Below are positions 1 to 6,542 of a DNA stretch of 6,663 nucleotides, piece after piece; the first letter of the stretch is position 1, and every line of letters starts with the position of its first letter. This DNA is from Pseudomonadota bacterium. Its GTDB lineage: Bacteria; Myxococcota_A; Bradymonadia; UBA4248. The notes below the pieces were generated by a model, which saw only the letters and a program-made list of their open reading frames with translations, was not told the DNA's origin and did not search any database. The translations under genes and the position numbers were made by a program. The stretch is from positions 1-6,663 of the forward strand of contig WQTY01000122.1 of the NCBI GenBank assembly GCA_009786045.1, written 5' to 3'.

Positions 1-70
1 CGCCGCCTGCGGCGCCACCTCCCCTGAAAGGGGAGGCACGCAGGGGGTGTGGGGGAACAGGTTCCCCCAC
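1..70. repeat. Left border cluster of three consecutive GC-rich hairpins
   Basis: Almost every base here belongs to a perfect hairpin. Hairpin 1 pairs CGCCGC (1-6) with GCGGCG (9-14), a 2-nt gap. Hairpin 2 pairs CCTCCCCT (18-25) with AGGGGAGG (29-36) around GAA. Hairpin 3 pairs GTGGGGGAAC (49-58) with GTTCCCCCAC (61-70) around AG. The motif CGCAGGGGG (39-47) reappears reverse-complemented at 6565-6573, and TCCCCCACAAAA (63-74) reappears inverted at 6652-6663. The dense hairpins and the partial copies at the other edge suggest a dispersed intergenic REP-like repeat family of the host genome; that is inference, because only parts of two copies are visible. No coding potential is evident. Confidence 0.7.
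49..70 (-). terminator. Possible 3'-end hairpin of the efflux operon
   Basis: Read on the minus strand, a 10-bp perfect stem with a 2-nt gap begins 19 nt after the TGA of the channel gene (90-92). It could stop transcription or protect the mRNA 3' end. However, the pyrimidine run TTTTCTTTT (minus strand, 79-71) precedes the stem rather than following it, and C-rich sequence follows, so this is not a canonical intrinsic terminator. It may act only as a stabilising 3' hairpin or be simply part of the border repeat. Confidence 0.3.
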
Positions 71-89
71 AAAAGAAAACGCTCTAAAC

Positions 90-1742
90 TCAGTAGACGA
101 TTTCCATGATGTCGCGGCCGAGGGAAGAAATAAGCGATATCAGCGACAGATTTGCCTGGATCTGACTGGTCACGTGTGCAATCGAAGCTGCCGCTGCCCG
201 GTTCCTGGCGTTGCTGAGATCGATAAAGGTCGACACGCCATTGGCATAGGCGGCCTCCGTGAGATGCAGCGCTTCGGTTGCCAGCTCAACCTGACGCTTG
301 GCATTGTCGACAGCAAAGATGGAGGAAAAATACTCTCGCTTGGCCTTGCGAACTGCCTGTTTCGTGCTCTGTTGTGTGCTTTCAAAGAGAAGCTGTGTTT
401 CTCGCAGAGCCGCCCGGCGCTCGTCCAAAAGGCCATACTTCGAATAGTCAAAAAGTGGAATGTTCAAAGAAAGCGCCAGCGTCCAGCTGCTCTTTTGACC
501 ACTCATCGAAGCAGAAACATCCGTCAGGGTGTACGAATACTGCCAGGCACCCGCCAGAGTCGGGAAAAAACCGGCAATCGCGGCATTGAGATTCAACGTC
601 TGAATGTGCTGAGTCGCACGATTGATCTGAAGCGCACGATTCTGCTGGATCGCCTCATCCTCAAGCGCTTCGTCTGTCATATTCTCCACGCCCCTGATCG
701 TCACAGGCTGAGGAACAGGCAAACCATCCGTATTAAGGATGATCGCCATGGCATCGCGCGTTGTCTCATAGCTCCAAATTGCATCAATCAGCGCCTGGCG
801 CGCCTGCTCTACCCCAAACTGAGCCTGAATCACAGAAAGACGAACATCGACACCACGTTCAAACCGCCCCTGCGCCAACGCCAGCTGATCCAGTGCAGAG
901 ATAAGCTGAACTCGCTGGATCTTCACCACTTCGCCCGTCAGAAGCGCCGCCAGATAGATCTGGGCAACACCAGCAAGAAGCGCCTGACGGCCATTCTCTA
1001 TCCCAAGCTCCGTCACGCGCTTGACCTCATCCAGCATGCGAAGCTGAAACCATCCCGCCACATTGACAATGCTCAAACCCACAGTAAGGCCAAAATTCAC
1101 GGTGTCCTGCGAAGCCATCGCCATCGACCCCGAGCTGCCTCCCCCAAGATTTCCCAAACCTTCCAGATCTTCGGGCCTGAGCATGCCATTGGCCACCATC
1201 GCCAAACCCATCTTCCCCAACAGCGTTCCCATACCAGAAAGCGCATCGCCCAACCCACCCAGATTCATGCTTGGAACCTGGCCAAGGTGCACCCACTGAA
1301 GCGTAGCCGATATATTGGGCATCAGCAGTGCCCAGGCCTGCTTAAGCTGCGCCTGTGCAATCTCGATTTTAACCCGGGCGGCTTCCAGGTCAATGTTCTG
1401 AGCATCGGCCATGAGCAGCGCTTCCTGAAGCGTCAGCGGCCTGCCTGGCTTAATCTCATCGATCTCGGATATCTCCCGTACTGTCTCCCGAAACGACGTC
1501 TCTCCCGGCAAACGCTGCCAACCCGCCGGCTGCTCCAGCAAACGTCCGGGAAGACTCTCCTCGCGAATCACCTCAAGCGTTGCCCGGGCAGCTTCCTTCT
1601 GCTCCGTCGTGCGCGTCAGAACAGGATCACTGCCAGGCATTTCTGAAACAAACGCTTCATCCGCAACCAATGGCTCCCCTGACACCATCCCAGGCACAAG
1701 CACACACCATGCGGCAAGACAAAGCACCGCTTTACGAACCAT
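90..1742 (-). CDS. TolC-family outer membrane efflux channel (OMF/OEP)
   Basis: Outer-membrane and periplasmic tunnel of the pump, expected to be a trimer docking onto the adaptor. The preferred start gives 550 aa: ATG at 1742, with AGAGGG (1748-1753) 5 nt upstream and overlapping the permease stop. An in-frame ATG at 1769 would overlap the permease and spoil the signal peptide. Residues 1-22 look like a Sec signal peptide (MVRK, hydrophobic core, VSG|E). No valid lipobox is seen, so it is not a TolC-type lipoprotein. Two OEP repeats are recognisable at about 103-335 and 355-548, with helical coiled-coil stretches (e.g. AARVKIEIAQAQLKQAW), the IPLFD motif at 428-432 and ANGVSTFIDLSNARN at 500-514. 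Beta strands lie near 144-154, 213-226, 396-408 and 418-429. Odd: it is longer than usual for the family because of an 80-residue pre-domain segment and a 58-residue Gly/Met-rich loop (155-212). The family call is firm; the substrate is unknown. Confidence 0.93.
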   Translation of the reverse strand: MVRKAVLCLAAWCVLVPGMVSGEPLVADEAFVSEMPGSDPVLTRTTEQKEAARATLEVIREESLPGRLLEQPAGWQRLPGETSFRETVREISEIDEIKPGRPLTLQEALLMADAQNIDLEAARVKIEIAQAQLKQAWALLMPNISATLQWVHLGQVPSMNLGGLGDALSGMGTLLGKMGLAMVANGMLRPEDLEGLGNLGGGSSGSMAMASQDTVNFGLTVGLSIVNVAGWFQLRMLDEVKRVTELGIENGRQALLAGVAQIYLAALLTGEVVKIQRVQLISALDQLALAQGRFERGVDVRLSVIQAQFGVEQARQALIDAIWSYETTRDAMAIILNTDGLPVPQPVTIRGVENMTDEALEDEAIQQNRALQINRATQHIQTLNLNAAIAGFFPTLAGAWQYSYTLTDVSASMSGQKSSWTLALSLNIPLFDYSKYGLLDERRAALRETQLLFESTQQSTKQAVRKAKREYFSSIFAVDNAKRQVELATEALHLTEAAYANGVSTFIDLSNARNRAAAASIAHVTSQIQANLSLISLISSLGRDIMEIVY

Positions 1743-1752
1743 AGTGACCCTC

Positions 1753-4700
1753 TTATTGCGCAATGTCATTGGAAACCTGCCTCTTCACCAGCTGATGCCG
1801 CTCAAATTCCTCTTCATACTCAGGTATCTCGAACTTCTTAGGCGCAAACACCGTATACATCACCGGAACAAAGAAGAGCGTAAACATCGTCGATGCCGTC
1901 AAACCTCCCAACACCGCCAACCCCATGCCTGACCAGGTCTCAGCACCCTCACCTATCTGCATCGCCAGTGGCACCATCGCCAGAATCGTCGATATCGCCG
2001 TCATCAAAACCGGACGCAAACGCGTGTAGGCAGCATTCACAATTGCCTCAACACGATCCATGCCCTTCTCGCGATTCTGATTCGCAGCATCCACCATGAC
2101 AATGGCATTGTTGACCACAATCGCCACCAGCATTGCCAGACCAATCAAACCCGCCATGTCGAGCGTTCGACCAGTGATTAAAAATGCCGCCACCATGCCA
2201 ATGATGCCAAGAGGGACAGAAAATAGCACAATAAACGGCCCGGAATAGTTCTCAAACTGACTTGCCATCACCATGTAGACCAGCAATACAGACACCAGCA
2301 GCGCCACGAGAAGATACTTCATGGATGTCATGAAATCATCTGCTGTACCGGCAATCGCGTAATACCACTCTGACGGCGTTCCCCTGTCCTCTTGTACCAT
2401 CTTATCCAGAATCGCCGTGATCTCCGTGATCGAACGCTGCAAATCCTTCTTGACCGTCCGGCCGTTGGCATCCTCAAATGTATTCTTCAGCGTCAAACTC
2501 ACCTTCTGGTAACGTTTCTGATTTTTGCGCTCAATCGCTGTAGGTGCCAGATTCTCACCCACCTTTGCAACCGTCGAAAGCGGGATAATCGCCCCTGTAT
2601 TCGTCATCAAAGGCATGCTCTCAATCGATTTGATGTCATGGCGAAAATCCCTATCGTACCGCACGACAATGTCATACTCATCCCCGCCTTCGAGAAAATA
2701 ACTCGCCGTCACACCCCGGAAGAATATCGTTATCAAATTGCCAACCATCCCCGTTGTCAGCCCCAGCTGAGACATCTTCTCGCGATCAAACTGCACCTGA
2801 ATCTGAGGTTTCTGCTCCTCCATCGAAAGCGTGATCTCAGAAATATCATCGCGCTCCAACGCCGCCAGTCTGATGCGATTGGTAATTTTTCGCGTCATCT
2901 GTATGTCATCGTTGTAGACCTCAATTTCAATGTCTGCGCCACCACCACCGAAACCGTCACCGCTGCTCACCTGATAGGTAATACCAGGGACATCGCGAAG
3001 CGCTTCGCGAAGCTCATCGACGATCTGGTTGACGTGCCTGTCGCGAAACCTCGGCTTGACCAATGGCAAACGAATCCTTCCCGTATGCACACCACCCGCC
3101 GAAAATAACGCCCCCATCCCAGAACTTGACGAACCGACATCGATCGTAAGCTGCCTGCGATCTGTCTCAGGCACGACCTCCTTAACCCTGTCTACACACT
3201 CCTGCACCACACGAAAAGTCTCACTGACACTGTTGCCAATCTCTGTCGTGATCGTCACGTTGACCATCGAGTTATCGGTACCCGCCATAAAATCCATGGG
3301 CACCAGCTTAAACCCATACAAAGAGGCACCAAACAGTGCACCTATCACCACGGTTACAATCAAACGCTTCCTAAGCATCAACCGCAACAGGCGTTCATAG
3401 CCAAGGCGCATGCTGGTAGTAAATGATGGCCTGACACGCGTTGCCTCTGCCCCGCCCTCAAGCGTTTTTTCAGCAGCCATCCGCTCATATCGCTTACTCC
3501 GAAGCAGGTAATACGAAAGCATCGGCACAAATGTTATGGCCACGATATAGGATACCGTCAGCGAAATGCACACCACGAGCGCCATATCCCTGAACATGAT
3601 GCCCATGATGCCTTCCACAAACAGGATCGGCAAAAATACTGCCACGGTCGTCAACGTCGAGGCCAAAATGGCCATCATAACTTCCTTCGTGCCCCTCACG
3701 CATGACTGAAAAGCGCTATGTCCCGCCTCGCGCAGCCGAAAGATATTCTCAAGAACAACAATGGCATTGTCGACCAGCATACCCACTGACAAAGCTAAAC
3801 CCGCCATCGAAATGACGTTCATTGACATGCCAATCTGCGACATCACGGCAAAAGTAGCCATCAATGACATCGGAATCGCTGTCGAAACTATCAGCGAGGT
3901 TCGAATGCTCCTGAAGAACAGCAGCAACACCAAAAATACAATCCCAATCGCAATGATAGTTGTCTGAAGAAGGTTGCCGATAGAACTCTGAATGAACTCT
4001 CCCTGATTAAAGATGATCCGATAGTCCAGTCCAATCTCACCCGCCAAAACGATGGGCAGTACCGCCAAAATGCCATTGGCTGCATCCACTGTATTCGCAC
4101 CGGACTGCTTTCTGGCAAGCATCATCAGACTCGATTTGCCATCCGTTTCAATAATTCTCCGACTCTCCTCAAACGTATCCTCTATTTCGGCAACATCCCT
4201 CAGGCGTATCGGAATCAACGCGCCTCTCGGATCCTGTGCCATCCCAAGAAGAATCTCACCTATCTCTTCAACCGAACGATACTTGCCCGTCGTCTGGATG
4301 TTAAAATCCATCCCAAAACTTGTCTCAATATACCCACCCACAGACTGCATGTTCTCAGCACCAACCATCTGGACGATGGTCGTCGGGGAAATCCTGAATG
4401 CCTCAAGTTTGGTTGGGTCGAGCTTGACATGAATCTCGCGCAGCTCACCACCTGCCACATCCACAGCCGAGATGCCTTCGACACGCTCAAGCCTCGGCTT
4501 AATCCTGTCCTCAGCTATCCGCCGAAGCTCCGCCACAGAGTAATCGCCAATCAGGTTAAACATCACCACAGGCTGCATGGAGGGATCCAGGGCCACGATG
4601 AGCGGCTCCATCGCATCATCCGGAAGTCTCCCCCTGACCATCTCAAGCCTTCGGCGCGTGTCCGTCTCTGCCTTGTCCATGTCATAACCCCAGGGAAACT

Positions 4701-4980
4701 CAAGCATCACAATGCTCACGTTTTCTCTTGAGGTCGACATGACATTCTTTATGCCCGTCACCGACACCGCGCTTTCTTCCATGCGGCGCGATATCAGCGT
4801 CTCAATATCGGCAGGCGATGCGCCAATGTACGTCGTTATCGCGACGATATAAGGGATATCCATATCTGGATACAAATCAATCTGCAGCCGTGCAAACGAA
4901 AAAATCCCAAAGGCAATGACAAGTGTATAAAACATCGTCATCGTCACGCGATTGCGTACTGAATATCCTACAACGCTCAT
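1753..4980 (-). CDS. RND efflux permease (HAE-like AcrB/MdtB superfamily), inner membrane pump
   Basis: Proton-driven inner-membrane transporter of 1075 aa, a normal full length for the family. ATG at 4980 follows AGAGGAA (4987-4993). Twelve membrane segments are visible: TM1 about 13-32; TM2-6 about 337-492; TM7 about 538-558; TM8-12 about 887-1045. Two large periplasmic porter/docking regions lie between them (33-335 and 559-885), including a glycine-rich stretch at 673-681. TM4 reads GMLVDNAIVVLENI (400-413), so the first Asp of the AcrB D407/D408 pair is kept (D404) and the second is Asn (N405). TM10 has VVNNAIVMVDAAN (955-967), placing N957 where AcrB has Lys940. This DN/N version is common in many HAE-like RND proteins, so I read it as a natural subfamily rather than a defect. 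It is not a heavy-metal (CusA-type) pump by these motifs. Its stop lies 10 bp before the preferred channel start, implying translational coupling. Possible cargos include drugs, lipids or secondary metabolites; the sequence does not decide. Confidence 0.96.
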   Translation of the reverse strand: MSVVGYSVRNRVTMTMFYTLVIAFGIFSFARLQIDLYPDMDIPYIVAITTYIGASPADIETLISRRMEESAVSVTGIKNVMSTSRENVSIVMLEFPWGYDMDKAETDTRRRLEMVRGRLPDDAMEPLIVALDPSMQPVVMFNLIGDYSVAELRRIAEDRIKPRLERVEGISAVDVAGGELREIHVKLDPTKLEAFRISPTTIVQMVGAENMQSVGGYIETSFGMDFNIQTTGKYRSVEEIGEILLGMAQDPRGALIPIRLRDVAEIEDTFEESRRIIETDGKSSLMMLARKQSGANTVDAANGILAVLPIVLAGEIGLDYRIIFNQGEFIQSSIGNLLQTTIIAIGIVFLVLLLFFRSIRTSLIVSTAIPMSLMATFAVMSQIGMSMNVISMAGLALSVGMLVDNAIVVLENIFRLREAGHSAFQSCVRGTKEVMMAILASTLTTVAVFLPILFVEGIMGIMFRDMALVVCISLTVSYIVAITFVPMLSYYLLRSKRYERMAAEKTLEGGAEATRVRPSFTTSMRLGYERLLRLMLRKRLIVTVVIGALFGASLYGFKLVPMDFMAGTDNSMVNVTITTEIGNSVSETFRVVQECVDRVKEVVPETDRRQLTIDVGSSSSGMGALFSAGGVHTGRIRLPLVKPRFRDRHVNQIVDELREALRDVPGITYQVSSGDGFGGGGADIEIEVYNDDIQMTRKITNRIRLAALERDDISEITLSMEEQKPQIQVQFDREKMSQLGLTTGMVGNLITIFFRGVTASYFLEGGDEYDIVVRYDRDFRHDIKSIESMPLMTNTGAIIPLSTVAKVGENLAPTAIERKNQKRYQKVSLTLKNTFEDANGRTVKKDLQRSITEITAILDKMVQEDRGTPSEWYYAIAGTADDFMTSMKYLLVALLVSVLLVYMVMASQFENYSGPFIVLFSVPLGIIGMVAAFLITGRTLDMAGLIGLAMLVAIVVNNAIVMVDAANQNREKGMDRVEAIVNAAYTRLRPVLMTAISTILAMVPLAMQIGEGAETWSGMGLAVLGGLTASTMFTLFFVPVMYTVFAPKKFEIPEYEEEFERHQLVKRQVSNDIAQ

Positions 4981-5080
4981 CTATGGTTCCTCTAGACCTA
5001 TCCAAGCCCGTTCGTAAATCCAGCCAAAGCCAGGCACCACAAAACCAGGGGGACAATCGTCCACAACCTCAAAACAGCAA

Positions 5081-5118
5081 TGGCACGACAAGCTGCCCTA
5101 GGGCACCAGGTCGCGCCA
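5081..5118 (-). promoter_or_regulatory. Intra-operon RNA hairpin between adaptor and permease genes
   Basis: On the minus strand, TGGCGCGAC (5118-5110) pairs with GTCGTGCCA (5089-5081) over nine positions including one G-U wobble. An inner palindrome TGCCCTAGGGCA (5105-5094) forms a second short stem. The structure starts 17 nt after the adaptor stop and is followed by U-rich TTGCTGTTTTG. The same bases on the plus strand would give an A-C mismatch, which favours function in the operon mRNA. It could be a leaky terminator (attenuator) or a processing/stabilising hairpin that yields more adaptor than pump message. The U-tract is interrupted, so full termination is unlikely. The rest of the 155-bp gap (4981-5135) shows only a small GGAC/GTCC hairpin (5051-5062) and the permease Shine-Dalgarno. 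Confidence 0.55.
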
Positions 5119-5135
5119 TCCACAATACAACAATA

Positions 5136-6317
5136 CTAACCCTCGACGACTTGCTCCAGGTCCGATTGAGCAACCACCGGCGCCTGCGTCTCCCTCACCC
5201 GCACCTTGTCACCATCGCGAAGCGAATGATGACCACGAATAACCAAACGCTCCCCAATATCAAGCCCCTTCAGCACCTCAACCAGACCACCGCTGCGCTC
5301 ACCCGTCTCCACCACCTTGCCCAGTACCGTATTGTCATCCTGCAAGACAAAAACTCGCCGCAGCACGCGGCCATCCGCCTGCTGCTCAAGCAACTCCGGC
5401 TCAAGCAACAACGCCCGCGATGGCACCACGATAATGTCCTGCGAACGGCCAAGCTCAATCTCCACTCGCGTAAACATGCCAGGCTTATAACGATACTGCC
5501 CTATTTCCTCCATCTTCACATTCTCAAACTCAGCCTCCACCGTGTTCGTGCGAGACATCGTATTGACGTAGGGCAAAATGCGCGTCACCTTGGCAACCAC
5601 AACCTCCCCGGGGTAAGCATCAAAACGCATCCTGACTTCCTGGCCAACCCGCAAATACTGCATATCCCCTTCGTTGGCATTGATCGTGACCTTCAGCGTC
5701 TCCATATCAAGCAATACACACAGCGGCATCGCAGACGACGCCAAGTCCCCCACCTCAGAGGACTTCATGCTGACAACGCCATCAATCGGCGCCACCACCC
5801 GGGCATAATCAAGGCCAAGCTTTGTCTGCTCCTGCGTTGCCAATATCTGCTGCTTCGACGCCAAAAGCGCCTTCAGACCATCCTGCGCCTGGTCGTACTG
5901 CTGCTGAGTGACAAGATTCGAGTCGTACAAGCTGCGCAGACGACTAACCTCACGTTCTGCTGCCTGGAGCTGCGTATCCACATTGCGAACCTGGGCATTG
6001 AGCGCCTCAAAACCCTTGCGCGACAACTCATTGCGAATCTCCGCAATCACCTCGCCTTTCCTGACAAAATCCCCATTCTCCCAGGGAAACCGCAAAATCC
6101 GCTCTGTCGCCAACGGGATCACCCTCACTTGCTTTGAGGCAGAAATATCCCCAACATACGCGCGCGTACGCACAAACTCCGCACCCGTCACAAGCGTTGT
6201 CTCAACCGACACTTCCAGCTTGCCACGCTCCGCCGCCGACCCGGATTCCTCCGATCCGCCATCGCAGCCAGCCAGACACAATGCACACAAAAGCAAAAAA
6301 ACATATATCTTCTTCAT
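5136..6317 (-). CDS. RND efflux periplasmic adaptor lipoprotein (membrane fusion protein, AcrA/HlyD-like)
   Basis: Periplasmic bridge between the RND pump and outer-membrane channel. I place the start at ATG 6317 (393 aa), because GAGGA (6322-6326) sits 4 nt upstream and the product begins with an ideal lipoprotein signal, MKKIYVFLLLCALCLAGC, with lipidated Cys18. Asp19 at +2 matches the inner-membrane retention rule known from enterobacteria and seen in AcrA. An upstream in-frame ATG at 6380 would bury this signal and lie at the predicted transcription start. Domains in order: first barrel-sandwich half about 62-95; alpha-hairpin about 97-165; second half with LDYARVVAPIDGVVS (169-183); beta-barrel about 206-290; membrane-proximal domain from VVPSRAL (297-303) to about 375. 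The hairpin tip RLRSLYDSNLVTQQQYDQA (126-144) corresponds to the R-L-S channel-contact motif, with Thr137 instead of Ser. It is the first gene of the operon, preceded by the only good promoter. The stop is TAG. Confidence 0.95.
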   Translation of the reverse strand: MKKIYVFLLLCALCLAGCDGGSEESGSAAERGKLEVSVETTLVTGAEFVRTRAYVGDISASKQVRVIPLATERILRFPWENGDFVRKGEVIAEIRNELSRKGFEALNAQVRNVDTQLQAAEREVSRLRSLYDSNLVTQQQYDQAQDGLKALLASKQQILATQEQTKLGLDYARVVAPIDGVVSMKSSEVGDLASSAMPLCVLLDMETLKVTINANEGDMQYLRVGQEVRMRFDAYPGEVVVAKVTRILPYVNTMSRTNTVEAEFENVKMEEIGQYRYKPGMFTRVEIELGRSQDIIVVPSRALLLEPELLEQQADGRVLRRVFVLQDDNTVLGKVVETGERSGGLVEVLKGLDIGERLVIRGHHSLRDGDKVRVRETQAPVVAQSDLEQVVEG

Positions 6318-6389
6318 CTCTTCCTCGATCTGACACACCTCCCCCAACCTGCGCTGCCACAGACAGCACTGCCCATACACCCATAAGCG

Positions 6390-6418
6390 ACAATACTAGG
6401 ACAACGCTCCCACGTCAA
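6390..6418 (-). promoter_or_regulatory. Predicted sigma70-type promoter of the efflux operon
   Basis: Minus strand: -35 TTGACG (6418-6413, 5 of 6 consensus bases), a 17-bp spacer, and -10 TATTGT (6395-6390, 4 of 6). Transcription would begin near 6383, giving a leader of about 65 nt before the ATG at 6317. The leader contains a small hairpin, GTGCTG (6369-6364) with CAGCGC (6356-6351), and ends in the Shine-Dalgarno GAGGA. No riboswitch or leader-peptide architecture was recognised. The match assumes the host's main sigma factor resembles the E. coli one. Confidence 0.6.
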
Positions 6419-6458
6419 CATACACTCCGCTCAATGCATAACCCCCGTACAGCCACAT

Positions 6459-6477
6459 TTATTCACGCATTATTCAC
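6459..6477. promoter_or_regulatory. Perfect 8-bp direct repeat of 11-bp period, candidate operator
   Basis: TTATTCAC (6459-6466), GCA, TTATTCAC (6470-6477). The two identical octamers are offset by 11 bp, about one helical turn, and end about 40 bp upstream of the -35 element of the predicted operon promoter. Direct repeats with this spacing are known binding sites of OmpR/PhoB-family response regulators, so a two-component activator site is a reasonable inference. The regulator is not encoded in the window. The region is AT-rich, so chance recurrence is possible. Confidence 0.4.
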
Positions 6478-6478
6478 T

Positions 6479-6492
6479 TCGAAAATATTCGA
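6479..6492. promoter_or_regulatory. Small inverted repeat in the upstream control region
   Basis: TCGAA (6479-6483), AATA, TTCGA (6488-6492): a 5-bp perfect dyad immediately beside the TTATTCAC repeat. It could be a half-turn-spaced operator for a dimeric repressor. Arms are short and the sequence AT-rich, so support is weak. Confidence 0.2.
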
Positions 6493-6511
6493 TTAGAAAA
6501 AAACAGTTGTC

Positions 6512-6542
6512 TTTATATGAAGGCATGACTGCCTCATGACAA
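6512..6542 (-). promoter_or_regulatory. Weak possible distal promoter overlapped by a CATGAC direct repeat
   Basis: Minus strand: TTGTCA (6542-6537) and TATAAA (6517-6512) resemble -35 and -10 boxes, but the 19-bp spacing is long. Between and over them lies CATGAC (6524-6529) and CATGAC (6535-6540), again an 11-bp-period direct repeat. The same bases can form a bulged hairpin, ATGA-A-GGCA (6517-6525) with TGCCTCAT (6530-6537). If used, this promoter would give a leader of about 190 nt. Confidence 0.2.

Noticed and set aside
29..55. G-quadruplex from the G runs of the left border
   Set aside because: Only three runs of three or more Gs are available before the complementary C tract, and the G tracts at 30-33 and 51-55 are already sequestered in perfect hairpins.
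1..89. Integron attC site or transposon terminal inverted repeats
   Set aside because: No convincing GTTRRRY/RYYYAAC cores, no integrase or transposase gene, and no target-site duplication can be seen; the hairpins fit a REP-like repeat better.
174..1646. 490-codon open frame on the plus strand
   Set aside because: It lies wholly antisense to the channel gene. Its product is rich in Arg, His, Leu and Gln with no domain-like pattern, and no ribosome binding site was seen; it is a shadow of the codon bias of the real gene.
1743..1769. Upstream in-frame ATG (1769) as channel start, overlapping the permease by 17 bp
   Set aside because: An AGG is present at tolerable spacing, so it is not impossible. 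However, it adds a charged nine-residue extension before the signal peptide, and ATG 1742 has the better Shine-Dalgarno and normal signal length.
4923..6137. 404-codon open frame on the plus strand crossing the adaptor-permease gap
   Set aside because: It attracted attention because it stays open through the non-coding gap. Its product is His/Arg/Leu/Gln-rich low-complexity sequence typical of an antisense shadow, and it opposes two clearly real genes.
90..6317. A previously undescribed multi-gene system
   Set aside because: All three genes fit the standard adaptor-RND-channel efflux operon in order, length and motifs. The novelty, if any, lies in the intergenic elements and the channel insertions.
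6318..6380. Upstream in-frame ATG (6380) as adaptor start
   Set aside because: It would place 21 residues before a textbook lipoprotein signal and would start almost at the predicted transcription start site. ATG 6317 has a strong Shine-Dalgarno.
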